From Sedimentibacter sp. (GTDB taxonomy: Bacteria; Bacillota; Clostridia; Tissierellales; Sedimentibacteraceae): 64,000 nucleotides of DNA. Below, piece by piece: positions 1-9,436 of this stretch (positions are counted from its first letter, which is position 1; the number at the start of each line of letters is the position of its first letter). The DNA lies in contig JAHDLA010000004.1 in the NCBI GenBank assembly GCA_018436705.1, positions 248,001-312,000 of the forward strand, written 5' to 3'. The position numbers and the translations under genes were made by a program. The notes under the pieces were generated by a model. That model did not search any database, was not told the DNA's origin, and saw only the letters and a program-made list of their open reading frames with translations.

Positions 1-247
1 GCAATGCATCATACTCTCCCATAATTGCTATTACGGGGCTCCCTTGGCCGTATTCAGCATAAAAAGCATAGTCTACGTTGTTTATTTCATGAATTTCAAA
101 CTCATTACTTTTTAGTATATCTTTCATAAGATCAGATGAAAATTTTTCTTCCCCAGATATTTCTGGATTATTCCAAATACTTATACTTGCATCTGTAATA
201 ACATTCTTTAGATTTTCTATTTCTGCAATTAAATCTTGCTTATTCAT
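1..247 (-). CDS. M20 family metallopeptidase/amidohydrolase (partial, N-terminal part)
   Basis: Only the first 82 codons are in the window; the gene runs off the left edge. The start ATG at 247 follows an AAGGAG site. The protein opens with a helix, then NNPEISGEE and a GEYDAL motif at the edge, which is how the M20 amidohydrolase group related to p-aminobenzoyl-glutamate hydrolase subunits and N-acyl amino acid or dipeptide deacylases begins. In that family the next motifs (not visible here) bind two zinc ions and an amide bond is hydrolysed. It is the last visible gene of an operon with two small membrane proteins, with a 10-base gap, which suggests hydrolysis of an imported amidated or peptidic substrate. 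The family call is good; the substrate is unknown. Confidence 0.75.
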   Translation of the reverse strand, partial: MNKQDLIAEIENLKNVITDASISIWNNPEISGEEKFSSDLMKDILKSNEFEIHEINNVDYAFYAEYGQGSPVIAIMGEYDAL

Positions 248-257
248 TATAAACTCC

Positions 258-959
258 TTATATTAATTTCTTTTTGTATAGCAATGATGCGATTATTATT
301 GTTCCAAAAACAGAACCAAGAGTTACAAGGTATGTTGGCTTTCCTCCCGGGATAAAATTAAACACACCTGCGTTAACCGACAAAGTAAGTCCAAGTCCCA
401 ACGCAAGAGCAACAGGAGCTAACTTAATTTTTTTAATTGCAAACTGCACAAATATCGCTCCAAATAGAGACGGTAGAAGATAGTTCAGAGCATTTACGAC
501 TGATTCTGGGAGAGCGGCCACTATTGCACTTCCGGCAAATACACCAACAGCCAAGATGACAATATTAACAATTATAGATACACTCATACCAAGCGCTGCA
601 ACAATTGACCCCTCATTTGTGCCCGGTTCTACGTTTGCGATTTTTTGAGCTATAGCAGCGCATGGAATTCTAAGATTTGAAATATTTCCTGACATAAATG
701 CCATGTATGTTCCCGCCACACCTATTATTGGAAAATAAGAAACGGGCTCAACAAACCAAAGTACACCTACTGCCCCTGCTATTGATATAAATCCTGTCAC
801 GATAGCACTCGAAGGCGGCATTATATCGAATATCACTGCTAGCACAAAAGCCGGTCCAAATGAAAACAATATTCCCAGACAATTTGTTATTTTCCCCCAC
901 TTGTTTATATATGGTATATAACTTCCTTCATATACATTGCTTTTATTTATATCTTCCAT
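258..959 (-). CDS. Small polytopic membrane protein, partner of DUF5058 protein
   Basis: A 233-residue hydrophobic protein with about six membrane segments (roughly residues 25-45, 50-75, 125-150, 160-180, 182-205 and 210-230) after a short polar N-terminus. I recognise no catalytic motif. It lies 12 bases downstream of the DUF5058 gene and 10 bases upstream of the M20 hydrolase, so the three are almost certainly co-transcribed. The near-equal sizes of the two membrane proteins (233 and 231 aa) make a two-subunit transporter plausible; this is inference from context. Lys-rich ends fit an inner membrane protein. It is preceded by a strong AGGAGG site. Confidence 0.7.
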   Translation of the reverse strand: MEDINKSNVYEGSYIPYINKWGKITNCLGILFSFGPAFVLAVIFDIMPPSSAIVTGFISIAGAVGVLWFVEPVSYFPIIGVAGTYMAFMSGNISNLRIPCAAIAQKIANVEPGTNEGSIVAALGMSVSIIVNIVILAVGVFAGSAIVAALPESVVNALNYLLPSLFGAIFVQFAIKKIKLAPVALALGLGLTLSVNAGVFNFIPGGKPTYLVTLGSVFGTIIIASLLYKKKLI

Positions 960-971
960 TTTATACCTCCT

Positions 972-1667
972 CTAAATAACCGCGGCCACAATCATTCCGC
1001 CAAATAACGCTATTGCCAAAGTCCATTCTTTAAGCCATTTTATATTCTTCTTATCACCAAGCGGCCCTATAATTGCCATTATGAGCCCTCCGGCTATGCA
1101 TGCAATGGTATTTTTGTTCATGGCCACAATATGGCTTGAGCTCAGTGATGCAAAAGCTCCAAGCATTGCCGCTGTAGATGCAATCGTAATAAGGCCTTTG
1201 TCACCTTTAGAAAATTTGTGCTGCACCTTATCCATTTTATTTGCAGTAAACGTTGAAAAAACAATCCATCCTATCGACCCTAAAATCATTGTCCAGACAG
1301 CGTTTGCAAATGCAACATCAGTCATTGTATCTACACCCATTTCAACTCCTGCAGCTTGTGTTCCAAAACCTGCAGCCATTAATTCAAACATTACCGAGCC
1401 TATGAATGACAGTCTCATCCATGCCATCGGTCCCCCTACTGTTACCAGCAAAGATAATAGCCCAGTAAGAATTACCATAGACGGTCCTATTGAAGTGATG
1501 AAGCTGCTTTTCATAGCATCCTTCATTGCACTTTCTGAAATACCTATTTCTTTTCCGGTTGTAAAAGATTTAGTGGCAAATATTATTGATTGTATTAATA
1601 CCAAAAATACAGCAATGCCGGCAGCAATCCACATTGGAATACTGTTAGCCATTTTTAAGTAATCCAT
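972..1667 (-). CDS. DUF5058 family membrane protein
   Basis: This 231-residue protein has about six membrane segments. Its start, then a segment containing IPMWIAAGIAVFLVLIQS, and the later GPMAWMRLSFIG and EMGVDTMTDVAFANA stretches match what I recall of DUF5058 proteins of anaerobic Firmicutes, which have no established function. It is the first gene of the operon, has an AAAGGAG site, and lies behind a clear sigma-A promoter. The neighbouring M20 hydrolase suggests a role in uptake or export of an amino acid derivative or small peptide. Family assignment is from memory and moderately sure; function is inferred only from context. Confidence 0.7.
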   Translation of the reverse strand: MDYLKMANSIPMWIAAGIAVFLVLIQSIIFATKSFTTGKEIGISESAMKDAMKSSFITSIGPSMVILTGLLSLLVTVGGPMAWMRLSFIGSVMFELMAAGFGTQAAGVEMGVDTMTDVAFANAVWTMILGSIGWIVFSTFTANKMDKVQHKFSKGDKGLITIASTAAMLGAFASLSSSHIVAMNKNTIACIAGGLIMAIIGPLGDKKNIKWLKEWTLAIALFGGMIVAAVI

Positions 1668-1697
1668 ATCGTAGCTCCTTTTCTTTTAATTGATATT

Positions 1698-1726
1698 ATT
1701 TTAACTTGCTGATAGAAATAAGACAA
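1698..1726 (-). promoter_or_regulatory. Sigma-A promoter of the DUF5058 operon
   Basis: On the minus strand TTGTCT (1721-1726) and TAAAAT (1698-1703) are separated by 17 bases, about 30 bases before the DUF5058 start. The roughly 150 bases upstream (1727-1880) are AT-rich and I see nothing else in them. Confidence 0.6.
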
Positions 1727-1880
1727 TTCAGATAAATTTATTTAATTTGAAAATAAGTGTACATATGAAAATAATTTATAAAATAACAGAATTAAATGAA
1801 AATTTTTTTATTTATAAAATTTAAGCCTGAAAACAAAGCACAAGATGACATGTCAGAAATAAAGCGTTATTCAGCATAAT

Positions 1881-1913
1881 AAAAAACCTGCCTTCAATTT
1901 CTGAAAACAGGTC
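1881..1913 (-). terminator. Terminator after pgsA
   Basis: Minus-strand RNA just past pgsA can fold with ACCTG/CAGGT closing an inner TTCA/TGAA stem, followed by six Us. The stem is short but well placed, ending the ftsK-rimO-pgsA operon. Confidence 0.55.
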
Positions 1914-1930
1914 TTATTTTAATGCTTCAA

Positions 1931-2482
1931 TTATTTTAATGCTTCAATATTCTCATAAATATATGTTGCTCCTGATACTACGGTCAAAAGAACTACTATA
2001 ACCACAAGAGGTATAATCAATGGTGATGTAAACCCTGCATATCCCGTATAATTCAACAATATTACTACGATAAGTATCATTTGAAATACCGTCTTAATTT
2101 TACCCCATGGATTTGCCGCAATTGTTATTCCTTTTGAAGCCGCCAAAGTTCGAAATCCGGATATTAAAAATTCTCTCGAAATAATTATAACAACAACCCA
2201 TGCGCTTAAATAATCAATTTGAACAAAAGCTATAAATGCAGAGGCTGTGAGAAGCTTATCAGCAAGAGGATCCATAAATTTACCAAAGTCTGTAACCAGA
2301 TTATCCCTTCTTGCTATATACCCGTCAACTGCATCTGTTATTGCCGCAGCAACAAAAATTAAAAGTGGCAGAAACCTGAATATTCCTTTGCTTATATATA
2401 AAAATATTAAAAACAATGGAATTGCCAATACTCTTATAACAGTAAGCTTATTCGGAAGGTTCATTTGTCTAAACCAATTCAT
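1931..2482 (-). CDS. pgsA: CDP-diacylglycerol--glycerol-3-phosphate 3-phosphatidyltransferase
   Basis: Makes phosphatidylglycerophosphate from CDP-diacylglycerol and glycerol-3-phosphate, the committed step to phosphatidylglycerol in the membrane. The CDP-alcohol phosphotransferase signature is intact around residues 40-65: DAVDGYIARR, then GKFMDPLAD, supplying the metal-binding aspartates. About five hydrophobic segments follow. A GGGAG site stands 9 bases before the ATG at 2482; the more upstream ATG at 2491 abuts that site and is unlikely. The gene starts inside the end of rimO (14-base overlap), as in many Firmicutes, and is the last gene of its operon. Confidence 0.93.
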   Translation of the reverse strand: MNWFRQMNLPNKLTVIRVLAIPLFLIFLYISKGIFRFLPLLIFVAAAITDAVDGYIARRDNLVTDFGKFMDPLADKLLTASAFIAFVQIDYLSAWVVVIIISREFLISGFRTLAASKGITIAANPWGKIKTVFQMILIVVILLNYTGYAGFTSPLIIPLVVIVVLLTVVSGATYIYENIEALK

Positions 2483-3806
2483 ATACAACATCTCCCATCA
2501 TATCATATTCTAAAGCATCATTTATTTTTACTTTATAAATACTTCCCAGTTCTAAATCCTTATCAGATGTTACGTATACACAACCGTCTATATCAATTGA
2601 ATCCATGTACGTCCTACCGACCCATATGTTTTCAGCATCCTTCTCTTCTATGAGAACATCGTAAACGCCGCCTATTTTTGCCAGATTATTTTCATAAGAA
2701 ATCCCCTGCTGGAGTTCCATTAGTTCGTTATGCCTTTGTTCTTTGATTTCCTCATCAATCTGATCCGGCAACTTGTAAGACGGAGTGTCTTCTTCTCTCG
2801 AATACTTAAATATTCCCACACGGTCAAGCTTGTATTCATTCAGAAATTGCATCAATTTTTCATGTTCTTCCTGTGTCTCACCGGGGAATCCTGTTATTAG
2901 CGATGTCCTTATTACAGCTCCTGGAACTTCTCTTCTGATTTTTTTAATCAAATCCGTTATTTGCTTTTCATTTGTGTTTCGATTCATTTTCTTTAATATT
3001 CTGTCATCTATGTGTTGCAGTGGTATGTCGAAATATTTTAGCAGCTTGTCATTGTGCTTAAATTCATTTATAAGCTCATCATATATATCTTCAGGATACA
3101 GATAATGTATTCTTATCCACTCGACACCTTCCAATTCAGAAACTTTTTGCACTACCTCATGAAGCTTTCTTTCTCCGTAAAGATCAATTCCATACTTGCT
3201 GGTATCCTGAGCAATTATTATTATTTCTTTTGCTCCGTTCTTTGCCAATTGTCTTGCATCCTCGACAACTTTTTCTATCTTCTTGCTCTTATATGGTCCT
3301 CTTAATTTTGGAATAATACAATATGTGCAGTGATTGCTGCAACCCTCTGCAATTTTTAAGTATGCATACCAACTATCTGTCAAAGTATTCCTAGGAAGAT
3401 TTTCATCGTCAACCTGGCGCATTTCAGTATCAACTACAGTTCTCTTACTGCTTTCATGTTTTTCAATATAATCGTTTATTTTTTCAAAGCCTGATGTACC
3501 GATAATAATATCCACTTCCGGCATTTCATCTGCAAGCTCGCTTCCAAATCTTTGAGCTAGACATCCTGTTACTATAATCTTGGTTTTTTTATTACAACTG
3601 TTTTTAATTTCCGCCGCCGAAAGAATAGCATCCACGGATTCCTGCTGAGCGTCTTCTATGAACGAACAAGTGTTTATTATGATGTAATCGGCTTTATCAG
3701 CATAATCTGTTGTCTCAAACCCTTTATTTTTTAAGATTCCTACCATATGTTCCGAATCAACAAGATTTTTAGAACATCCAAGGGAATGCATGTATATTTT
3801 TTTCAT
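2469..3806 (-). CDS. rimO: Ribosomal protein S12 methylthiotransferase RimO
   Basis: A radical SAM enzyme of 445 aa that methylthiolates an aspartate of ribosomal protein S12. The N-terminal UPF0004 domain carries the cysteines of the auxiliary cluster (C11, C47 and C82; HSLGCSKNLVDSE is typical of RimO rather than MiaB). The radical SAM domain carries C156, C160 and C163 in EGCSNHCTYC. A TRAM domain occupies about residues 375-445. The start ATG overlaps the ftsK stop by one base (TAATG), indicating translational coupling. All key residues are present and length is normal. Confidence 0.95.
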   Translation of the reverse strand: MKKIYMHSLGCSKNLVDSEHMVGILKNKGFETTDYADKADYIIINTCSFIEDAQQESVDAILSAAEIKNSCNKKTKIIVTGCLAQRFGSELADEMPEVDIIIGTSGFEKINDYIEKHESSKRTVVDTEMRQVDDENLPRNTLTDSWYAYLKIAEGCSNHCTYCIIPKLRGPYKSKKIEKVVEDARQLAKNGAKEIIIIAQDTSKYGIDLYGERKLHEVVQKVSELEGVEWIRIHYLYPEDIYDELINEFKHNDKLLKYFDIPLQHIDDRILKKMNRNTNEKQITDLIKKIRREVPGAVIRTSLITGFPGETQEEHEKLMQFLNEYKLDRVGIFKYSREEDTPSYKLPDQIDEEIKEQRHNELMELQQGISYENNLAKIGGVYDVLIEEKDAENIWVGRTYMDSIDIDGCVYVTSDKDLELGSIYKVKINDALEYDMMGDVVYELV

Positions 3807-6196
3807 TAATTTCCTCTCATTTCTTCTAGTTCTTCTGCTGTTACAAGCACTTTTCGAGGCTTACTGCCTTCATGAGGCCCAACTATTCCTCTTTGTTCCA
3901 GCTGGTCGATTATTCTTGCAGCTCTGGCATAGCCTACTTTAAATTTTCTTTGTATATATGAAGCTGAAGCCTGGCCATCATTTACGACTAACTCCACTGC
4001 CTGCTCTAAAAGTTCATCTACTTCCTCATCCTGTTCCGGTTTTTTTTCTATTTCATTTATTATCTCATTTTGTTTTCCTGTCTTGATTTGAATTTGCTGA
4101 GCCTTGATGTCATCTACCACTCTTTTTATTTCGTCATCAGAAATAAAAGTTCCTTGGATTCGTATAGGTTTTGGAAGACCGATAGGATGATAAAGCATAT
4201 CTCCTTTTCCCAAAAGTTTCTCAGCACCTCCGGTATCCAATATTGTTCGTGAATCTATATGCGATGAAACAGCAAATGCTATCCTTGAAGGAATATTTGC
4301 TTTTATTACACCTGTGATGACATCTACAGACGGTCTCTGAGTCGCAATTACCAAGTGCATACCGCATGCCCTTGCAAGCTGAGCAATACGTGTAATGTAT
4401 TCTTCAACCTCAGATGAAGCTACTGTCATAAGATCTGCAAGTTCGTCGATAATAATTACTATTTGAGGCATTTTTTCATTATCTTCCTTGACCATCTTTT
4501 CATTATATGACTCGAGATCTCTTACACTGTTTTGGGCAAAAATCTTGTATCGATTTGTCATTTCTGATACAGCCCAGTTCAACGCATTTGCAGCTTTTCT
4601 CGGATCAGTAACAACCGGAATAAGAAGATGCGGCAAGCCGTTATAAATGCTGAGTTCTACTACCTTCGGATCAACAAGTATAAGTTTAACTTCATCAGGC
4701 TTTGCTCTGAAAAGTATACTCATAATGAGGGAATTGATACATACACTTTTTCCTGAACCCGTAGCTCCCGCAATCAGAAGGTGAGGCATTTTATCAATAG
4801 ACGCAATTACATTCTTGCCTGCAATATCCTTTCCCAATGCGAACGGAATATTTGTGCCTATAGATTTATATTCTTTTGACTCTATTAAGCTTCTTAAATA
4901 CACACTTGTCTTGCTTTTATTTGGAACTTCTATCCCTATGGCTGATTTACCTGGTATTGGAGCTTCCATACGAATATCGGACGTGGCAAGAGCCAGTGCT
5001 ATGTCATTGGACAATCCCGTTATACGGCTTACTTTAATACCTGGGGCCGGCTGAATTTCATATCTGGTAATAGTCGGTCCTTTATTGATCTGAAGAATAT
5101 TGCACGGAATATTAAAGTTGCTCAATGTTTCAATGAGTTTTTCCCCTTCTTTTTTCAAGTCATCTTTGTACCCTCTTGAATGCTGAGGAACAGAATCTAA
5201 GAGCGTTGTTGACGGCTGTTTATAATTGTCAGCCTTTATGCCTGCAATATTAATTATATCATCTGTAATTTCCTTGGATTCAAATTTGGAGTTATTCTTC
5301 CCTTTTTTTACACCATTATCTTTAGTATCATAATCAGGTTCAATTTTATCTTTTTCTTTTGCATCCTCCTTAACAACCGGTATTTCAATTTTTTTGACAT
5401 CGTCTATCTTTAGCTGTGTAATTTCAGCTTTTTTATTATTTTCAAGAGGATTCATGTAATCGAATATTTTTATATTTCCTTCTGATTCATCTTGAGGCTC
5501 CGGAATTTTGGCCTTGGATTTAGGACCGTCTTGTGGTTCTGTAATAAATATAAAATTATGTATAGCTTTAAAAAATCTTTTAAAATATTCTGTAATTATT
5601 TTACATATCCCAATAACACTCTGATTAGTGAGAAGAATAAAATTAGAGAACACTAATGCCCCCAGCACTATGTATGTCCCGTTTCTTCCAACAAGTTTTA
5701 AAAATATATATGTAAGAATATTTCCTATAATTCCACCGCCTTGTTTCAAAAGGCCTGTTTCAGAAGATAATCGTATCAAGTTTCTTATAGAATCACTTTC
5801 TTTTAATGTTTCTATGTCCTGCAAAGCCGAATACATAATTAAGCATATAAAAAAACCGATTATCGCCGCTACTTGATTGCTGTTTCCAAATACGATTATA
5901 TTCAAGAGACTCATCATTCCGATTACCAATATAAAATACGGCAATACATCAGCACCTTTTCCAAAAGCTGAATGAATGAAGGTATTAATTGATTTTCCTA
6001 CTATTCCTGTCTGATTTTCTTTTATGGTAACCACTATTAAAAACACAGCAAATGCAACTGTAAAAATTGCTGTTATTTCTTTTTTTAACAGCTCATTGCT
6101 GTTGTTACTGCTTTTTTTTGATTTTGTATTTGAGCTTGTACTCTTTTTCCTTGGAGTTGCTTTTTTTGTTTTATTTTCACTTTGTATCTTTGCCAT
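3806..6196 (-). CDS. ftsK: DNA translocase FtsK/SpoIIIE
   Basis: Membrane-anchored hexameric ATPase that pumps chromosomal DNA through the division or sporulation septum. The 796-aa protein has a Lys-rich N-terminus, four membrane segments within about residues 40-190, a charged linker (about 215-330), the RecA-like motor with Walker A GATGSGKS near residue 480 and Walker B VIIIDELADLM, and a C-terminal winged-helix gamma domain (about 725-790) that reads DNA polarity sequences. Length matches SpoIIIE-type proteins. It starts the ftsK-rimO-pgsA run behind its own promoter. A sporulation role (SpoIIIE) versus division role cannot be separated by sequence alone. Confidence 0.95.
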   Translation of the reverse strand: MAKIQSENKTKKATPRKKSTSSNTKSKKSSNNSNELLKKEITAIFTVAFAVFLIVVTIKENQTGIVGKSINTFIHSAFGKGADVLPYFILVIGMMSLLNIIVFGNSNQVAAIIGFFICLIMYSALQDIETLKESDSIRNLIRLSSETGLLKQGGGIIGNILTYIFLKLVGRNGTYIVLGALVFSNFILLTNQSVIGICKIITEYFKRFFKAIHNFIFITEPQDGPKSKAKIPEPQDESEGNIKIFDYMNPLENNKKAEITQLKIDDVKKIEIPVVKEDAKEKDKIEPDYDTKDNGVKKGKNNSKFESKEITDDIINIAGIKADNYKQPSTTLLDSVPQHSRGYKDDLKKEGEKLIETLSNFNIPCNILQINKGPTITRYEIQPAPGIKVSRITGLSNDIALALATSDIRMEAPIPGKSAIGIEVPNKSKTSVYLRSLIESKEYKSIGTNIPFALGKDIAGKNVIASIDKMPHLLIAGATGSGKSVCINSLIMSILFRAKPDEVKLILVDPKVVELSIYNGLPHLLIPVVTDPRKAANALNWAVSEMTNRYKIFAQNSVRDLESYNEKMVKEDNEKMPQIVIIIDELADLMTVASSEVEEYITRIAQLARACGMHLVIATQRPSVDVITGVIKANIPSRIAFAVSSHIDSRTILDTGGAEKLLGKGDMLYHPIGLPKPIRIQGTFISDDEIKRVVDDIKAQQIQIKTGKQNEIINEIEKKPEQDEEVDELLEQAVELVVNDGQASASYIQRKFKVGYARAARIIDQLEQRGIVGPHEGSKPRKVLVTAEELEEMRGN

Positions 6197-6231
6197 TTTA
6201 ATACAGCGTCCCCCTGTTTTTTCTAAATTTT

Positions 6232-6261
6232 ATTATATCATATTATATTGTTTAACTGCAA
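6232..6261 (-). promoter_or_regulatory. Promoter of ftsK-rimO-pgsA
   Basis: Minus strand TTGCAG (6256-6261), 18-base spacer, TATAAT (6232-6237) with an extended TGA before the -10. It lies in the 77-base gap between the ClpP-like gene and ftsK. Confidence 0.6.
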
Positions 6262-6273
6262 TCTTTTATTTAA

Positions 6274-7158
6274 TTATGAACAATCCTGGTCATTATTATC
6301 CATATTTCCTATCAAGTCTCTAAGTTTATTCATAGAGGAACTGAATCCACCTATCTCGTCTATCAATCCTATCTGACAAACCTCTTCAGCATTGAGAACT
6401 GTACCTACATCATTAGCAATTTCGTCAGTATCATACATGCAATCCAAAAGCGCCTTTCTGTCTACATTTGAATTATTAACTATAAAGTTTGTAATCCTTT
6501 CCTGCATTTTTTGAAAATATCTAAATGTCTGTGGAACGCCGATCACAAATCCATTTGTCCTTATAGGATGTATTGTCATAGTTCCTGTAGGAGCAATAAA
6601 TGAATAATTAGTTGATACGGCAAGTGCCGTACCTATTGAATGGCCGCCTCCAAGGACGAGTGATACTGTCGGTTTTGTTATGCTTGATACCAGTTCTGAA
6701 ATAGCCAAGCCTGCCTCAACATCTCCTCCCATTGTATTAATCAGCATAAGCACCCCTTTAATTTGAGGATCCATTTCCGCTCCTATAATCATAGGAATTA
6801 TGTGTTCATACTTAGTAGTCTTGCTTTGAGGCGGAAGAGATGTATGACCCTCAATCTCTCCGATTATACTTATGAAGCAAATGTCTTTAACTGGGCTGAT
6901 ATCTGTTATACTGCCAACTTGTTTTACATTTTCTATGGGCTGATCAGAATTATCTTCATTTTTATTATTTCCATTTCCGCTAAAAAGAAACGGATTAATC
7001 GGTTCCGAATCGCTGCTAAAGTTCTGTTTCTCATTATTCCCATTCATACGAATCTCTGGCATATTATTGTTTTGACTGTTTTTATTGACTCTTTTTGTGT
7101 CTATGTTATTAAATGACTGCTGAAGCATATTATTAATATTCTGATTGTTATTTTCCAT
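6274..7158 (-). CDS. tepA: ClpP-like serine protease TepA/YmfB family
   Basis: A 294-residue protein with a low-complexity Asn-rich N-terminus (1-80) and a ClpP/crotonase-fold domain (about 90-285). The nucleophile is visible in GGGHSIGTALA (S174) and the histidine in TMTIHPI (H197); INTMGGDVEAG forms the oxyanion region. In Bacillus the homologue next to spoIIIE (ymfB/tepA) was named translocation-enhancing protein; its substrates are poorly known. The location between ylmC and ftsK is the conserved Firmicute arrangement. GGAGG precedes the ATG. The Asn-rich extension is longer than I expect and probably disordered. Confidence 0.85.
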   Translation of the reverse strand: MENNNQNINNMLQQSFNNIDTKRVNKNSQNNNMPEIRMNGNNEKQNFSSDSEPINPFLFSGNGNNKNEDNSDQPIENVKQVGSITDISPVKDICFISIIGEIEGHTSLPPQSKTTKYEHIIPMIIGAEMDPQIKGVLMLINTMGGDVEAGLAISELVSSITKPTVSLVLGGGHSIGTALAVSTNYSFIAPTGTMTIHPIRTNGFVIGVPQTFRYFQKMQERITNFIVNNSNVDRKALLDCMYDTDEIANDVGTVLNAEEVCQIGLIDEIGGFSSSMNKLRDLIGNMDNNDQDCS

Positions 7159-7175
7159 TTAAGCCTCCACATAAA

Positions 7176-7202
7176 AATAATCAGGTTATATTCCTGATTA
7201 TT
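7176..7202 (-). terminator. Intercistronic hairpin/terminator between ylmC and tepA
   Basis: A perfect 10-bp stem (AATAATCAGG with CCTGATTATT, 7-base loop). In the minus-strand RNA it is followed by TTTTATG, so it can act as a terminator or attenuator ahead of tepA. Confidence 0.65.
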
Positions 7203-7238
7203 CTTTGGAGTTTTGCTTTTTTTATACATAATAAGCAA

Positions 7239-7472
7239 TTAATCATTTTCAATTATTATCATATCGCTGCCTATTTTTTTAATATTTTTCCATAACACTT
7301 CTTTTTTCTTTGGTTCTTTAAAAATATTAAAATGTGAGTTGTTGCCGGAAATAAAGCTTATAATCTCTCCGGTTTTTTCTTCAATAACCAAATCGCAGTC
7401 ACCAAATATCCCCAAATTTTCGCCTGTATCAATATTGATTATTTCTTTGCTGTACAATTCGCTTAACTTCAT
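7239..7472 (-). CDS. YlmC/YmxH family sporulation-associated PRC-barrel protein
   Basis: A 77-residue protein made of a single PRC-barrel-like beta domain (MKLSELYSKEIINID..GENLG at the start, then GDCDLVIEE). This is the YlmC/YmxH family, conserved in spore formers beside dut, the M16 protease and spoIIIE; its biochemical role is not established. It follows dut by 22 bases and precedes a terminator-like hairpin. Family call is strong, function open. Confidence 0.85.
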   Translation of the reverse strand: MKLSELYSKEIINIDTGENLGIFGDCDLVIEEKTGEIISFISGNNSHFNIFKEPKKKEVLWKNIKKIGSDMIIIEND

Positions 7473-7494
7473 TATACAATCCCCCTTTTAAAAT

Positions 7495-7926
7495 TTAAAT
7501 TCCCGTATGTCCGAAGCCTCCTTCGCCTCTTTCCGTATTGCCCAGCTCTTCAACCAGTTCAAAATCTGCCTGTTCATGCTTTATAAAAACCATCTGGGCA
7601 ATTCTGTCGCCATTATTGATTACAAACTCTTTGTCACCTAAATTAATTAGTATTACCTTTACTTCTCCGCGATAATCTGAATCAATAGTTCCGATTCCGT
7701 TTACCAGACTTATACCGTGCTTAATTGCCAGTCCGCTTCTTGCTCTTACTTGGGCTTCATATCCCATGGGAATCTCTATATGTATTCCGGTTGGAACCAA
7801 TGCCCTTTCCATAGGTTTTATTGTTATCGGTGCATCCACATATGCTTTTAGATCTACTCCTGCCGAGCCCTTTGTTTCATAAGCAGGGAGCTCAAAAGGA
7901 TTTTTCTTTAATATTTTAACTTTCAT
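7495..7926 (-). CDS. dut: dUTP diphosphatase (trimeric dUTPase)
   Basis: Hydrolyses dUTP to dUMP and pyrophosphate, keeping uracil out of DNA and feeding dTMP synthesis. All five trimeric dUTPase motifs are visible: [37 protein letters not shown] and the C-terminal [11 protein letters not shown] arm. I chose the ATG at 7926 because a GGAG lies 7 bases upstream; a TTG 12 bases earlier would place the start inside that site. It overlaps the end of the M16 protease gene by 11 bases, so the two are translationally linked. 143 aa is normal. Confidence 0.95.
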   Translation of the reverse strand: MKVKILKKNPFELPAYETKGSAGVDLKAYVDAPITIKPMERALVPTGIHIEIPMGYEAQVRARSGLAIKHGISLVNGIGTIDSDYRGEVKVILINLGDKEFVINNGDRIAQMVFIKHEQADFELVEELGNTERGEGGFGHTGI

Positions 7927-9196
7927 ATTCTTCTCCAAGTACTTTATTTATAATCTTTTCAATGTCTTTATGTTTATTAAAATTTCCTGTAAAAGTGATA
8001 CTTAGCTTATCTATGTCAAACAGTTCCTGAGATACTTTCAATACATCTTCCAATTTAACATCATTGATGCGATCTATAATCTCATTTGGATTTTGGATTT
8101 CATTATACAACAACTCTCTTCTTCCGATTGCCGACATACGGCTGGATGTACTTTCAAGTCCAAGTATAAAATTCCCCTTTATCTGCTGTTTTGCTCTGTT
8201 AAATTCTTTTTCTGTTATATCTCCGTTTTTCATGCCGGACATTACTTTTAATACTGTCCTTAGCGCTTCTTCCGTCTGTTCATATGACATTCCTGCATAT
8301 ATACTGAATATCCCAGTGCACTTATAATTAGATACGAATGAATAGATCGAATAAACCAGACCCTTCTTTTCTCTTACTTCCTGAAAAATTCTAGAACTCA
8401 TAGTTCCACCAAATATGTTGTTTAAAACCAGCAATGGATAGTATTTTTTGTCATGTCTACCGATTGTCTTATTTCCTATACACATATGGAGCTGCTCCAG
8501 ATCCTTATTTATTCCTACAACTCTACGCTTATATTCTCCAGGTTTATCAATGTGTTCAACACAACCATTCTGCCATTGGCTGAACTTATTCTTGATCATA
8601 CTAACAAATTTATCCTCATCAAAGCTTCCGGCAATTGCTATCACAGTATTGTGAGGAGAATATTTCTCTTTCATGTATTTTAATACACTCTGTGTCGTAA
8701 ATGTCTTTAAATTTTTTTCCGTACCAAGTATATTATATGCCATAGGGCTGTCATTAAAAACTATTTCCGTAAGTTTATCGTGAACAATGTCCTCCGGAGA
8801 GTCCTCATACATCTTTATTTCTTCTATAACAACAGAAATTTCCTTATCAATTTCCTCCTGCAAAAACAATGAGTTAAAAAACATATCTGAAAGTATATCA
8901 GTAGCTTCCTCAATGTTTTCATCCAGAACCTTAACATAGAAACAGGTGCATTCCTTGCTAGTAAATGCATTCATCTGACCGCCCAAATTATCCATATCCT
9001 CAGCTATTTCATTTGCTTTTCTGTTAGATGTTCCTTTAAAAAGCATGTGTTCAATAAAGTGAGACATTCCGTTTGTTTCTTCTGTCTCGTTGCTGGAGCC
9101 AACATTGACCCAAATTCCTATTGATGCCGATTTTACATAGTCTATTTTTTCCATTACCACTCTTATACCGTTATCTAAAGTATGCTTTTTTATCAT
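7916..9196 (-). CDS. M16 family zinc peptidase (MlpA/YmxG type)
   Basis: A 426-aa insulinase/pitrilysin-superfamily protein. The inverted zinc motif is intact, HFIEH at 46-50 with E49 catalytic, and the distal glutamate is in [10 protein letters not shown] about 75 residues later. A second, inactive M16 half spans about residues 180-420 and carries the RE-GLVYSI type substrate loop ([14 protein letters not shown]). It is placed next to pnp and dut as in Bacillus (mlpA), where the homologue was linked to extracellular protease regulation; the substrate is unknown. GGAGGAG precedes the ATG. Confidence 0.93.
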   Translation of the reverse strand: MIKKHTLDNGIRVVMEKIDYVKSASIGIWVNVGSSNETEETNGMSHFIEHMLFKGTSNRKANEIAEDMDNLGGQMNAFTSKECTCFYVKVLDENIEEATDILSDMFFNSLFLQEEIDKEISVVIEEIKMYEDSPEDIVHDKLTEIVFNDSPMAYNILGTEKNLKTFTTQSVLKYMKEKYSPHNTVIAIAGSFDEDKFVSMIKNKFSQWQNGCVEHIDKPGEYKRRVVGINKDLEQLHMCIGNKTIGRHDKKYYPLLVLNNIFGGTMSSRIFQEVREKKGLVYSIYSFVSNYKCTGIFSIYAGMSYEQTEEALRTVLKVMSGMKNGDITEKEFNRAKQQIKGNFILGLESTSSRMSAIGRRELLYNEIQNPNEIIDRINDVKLEDVLKVSQELFDIDKLSITFTGNFNKHKDIEKIINKVLGEEYES

Positions 9197-9235
9197 TTCT
9201 CCTCCACATATGCTAATCTTGCAGGCAAACTTACA

Positions 9236-9361
9236 TTACCATAACATTATGTATCTCCCGGTGCTGCATCTGCCTGTTATAAGCAGTATAATAATAACCA
9301 AAGTCAAAATTATTATTATGAGTTTTCTTATAAATTCTAAGTTATTGCAAAAAAATTTCAT
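9236..9361 (-). CDS. Possible 41-aa single-span membrane peptide
   Basis: A short open frame begins with ATG at 9361 behind a strong AGGGGG site 6 bases upstream and ends at TAA 9236. The peptide has a polar start (MKFFCNNLEF), a Leu/Ile-rich membrane span of about 18 residues (13-29), and a short basic tail ending in Trp. It is first in line behind a good promoter and 39 bases before the M16 protease gene. I know no family for it. It could equally be a leader region; coding status rests on the ribosome site, promoter and hydrophobic pattern. Confidence 0.4.
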   Translation of the reverse strand: MKFFCNNLEFIRKLIIIILTLVIIILLITGRCSTGRYIMLW

Positions 9362-9436
9362 AAAAATCCCCCTCATAATTAAATGTATTATTTAAAGGGT
9401 CTATTTATGATTTTATTAAAAAATTATTATGAATTA

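Noticed and set aside
1081..1662. Plus-strand open frame of 193 codons
   Set aside because: It is antisense to the DUF5058 gene, lacks a ribosome site and has composition expected of a complement of a membrane protein gene.
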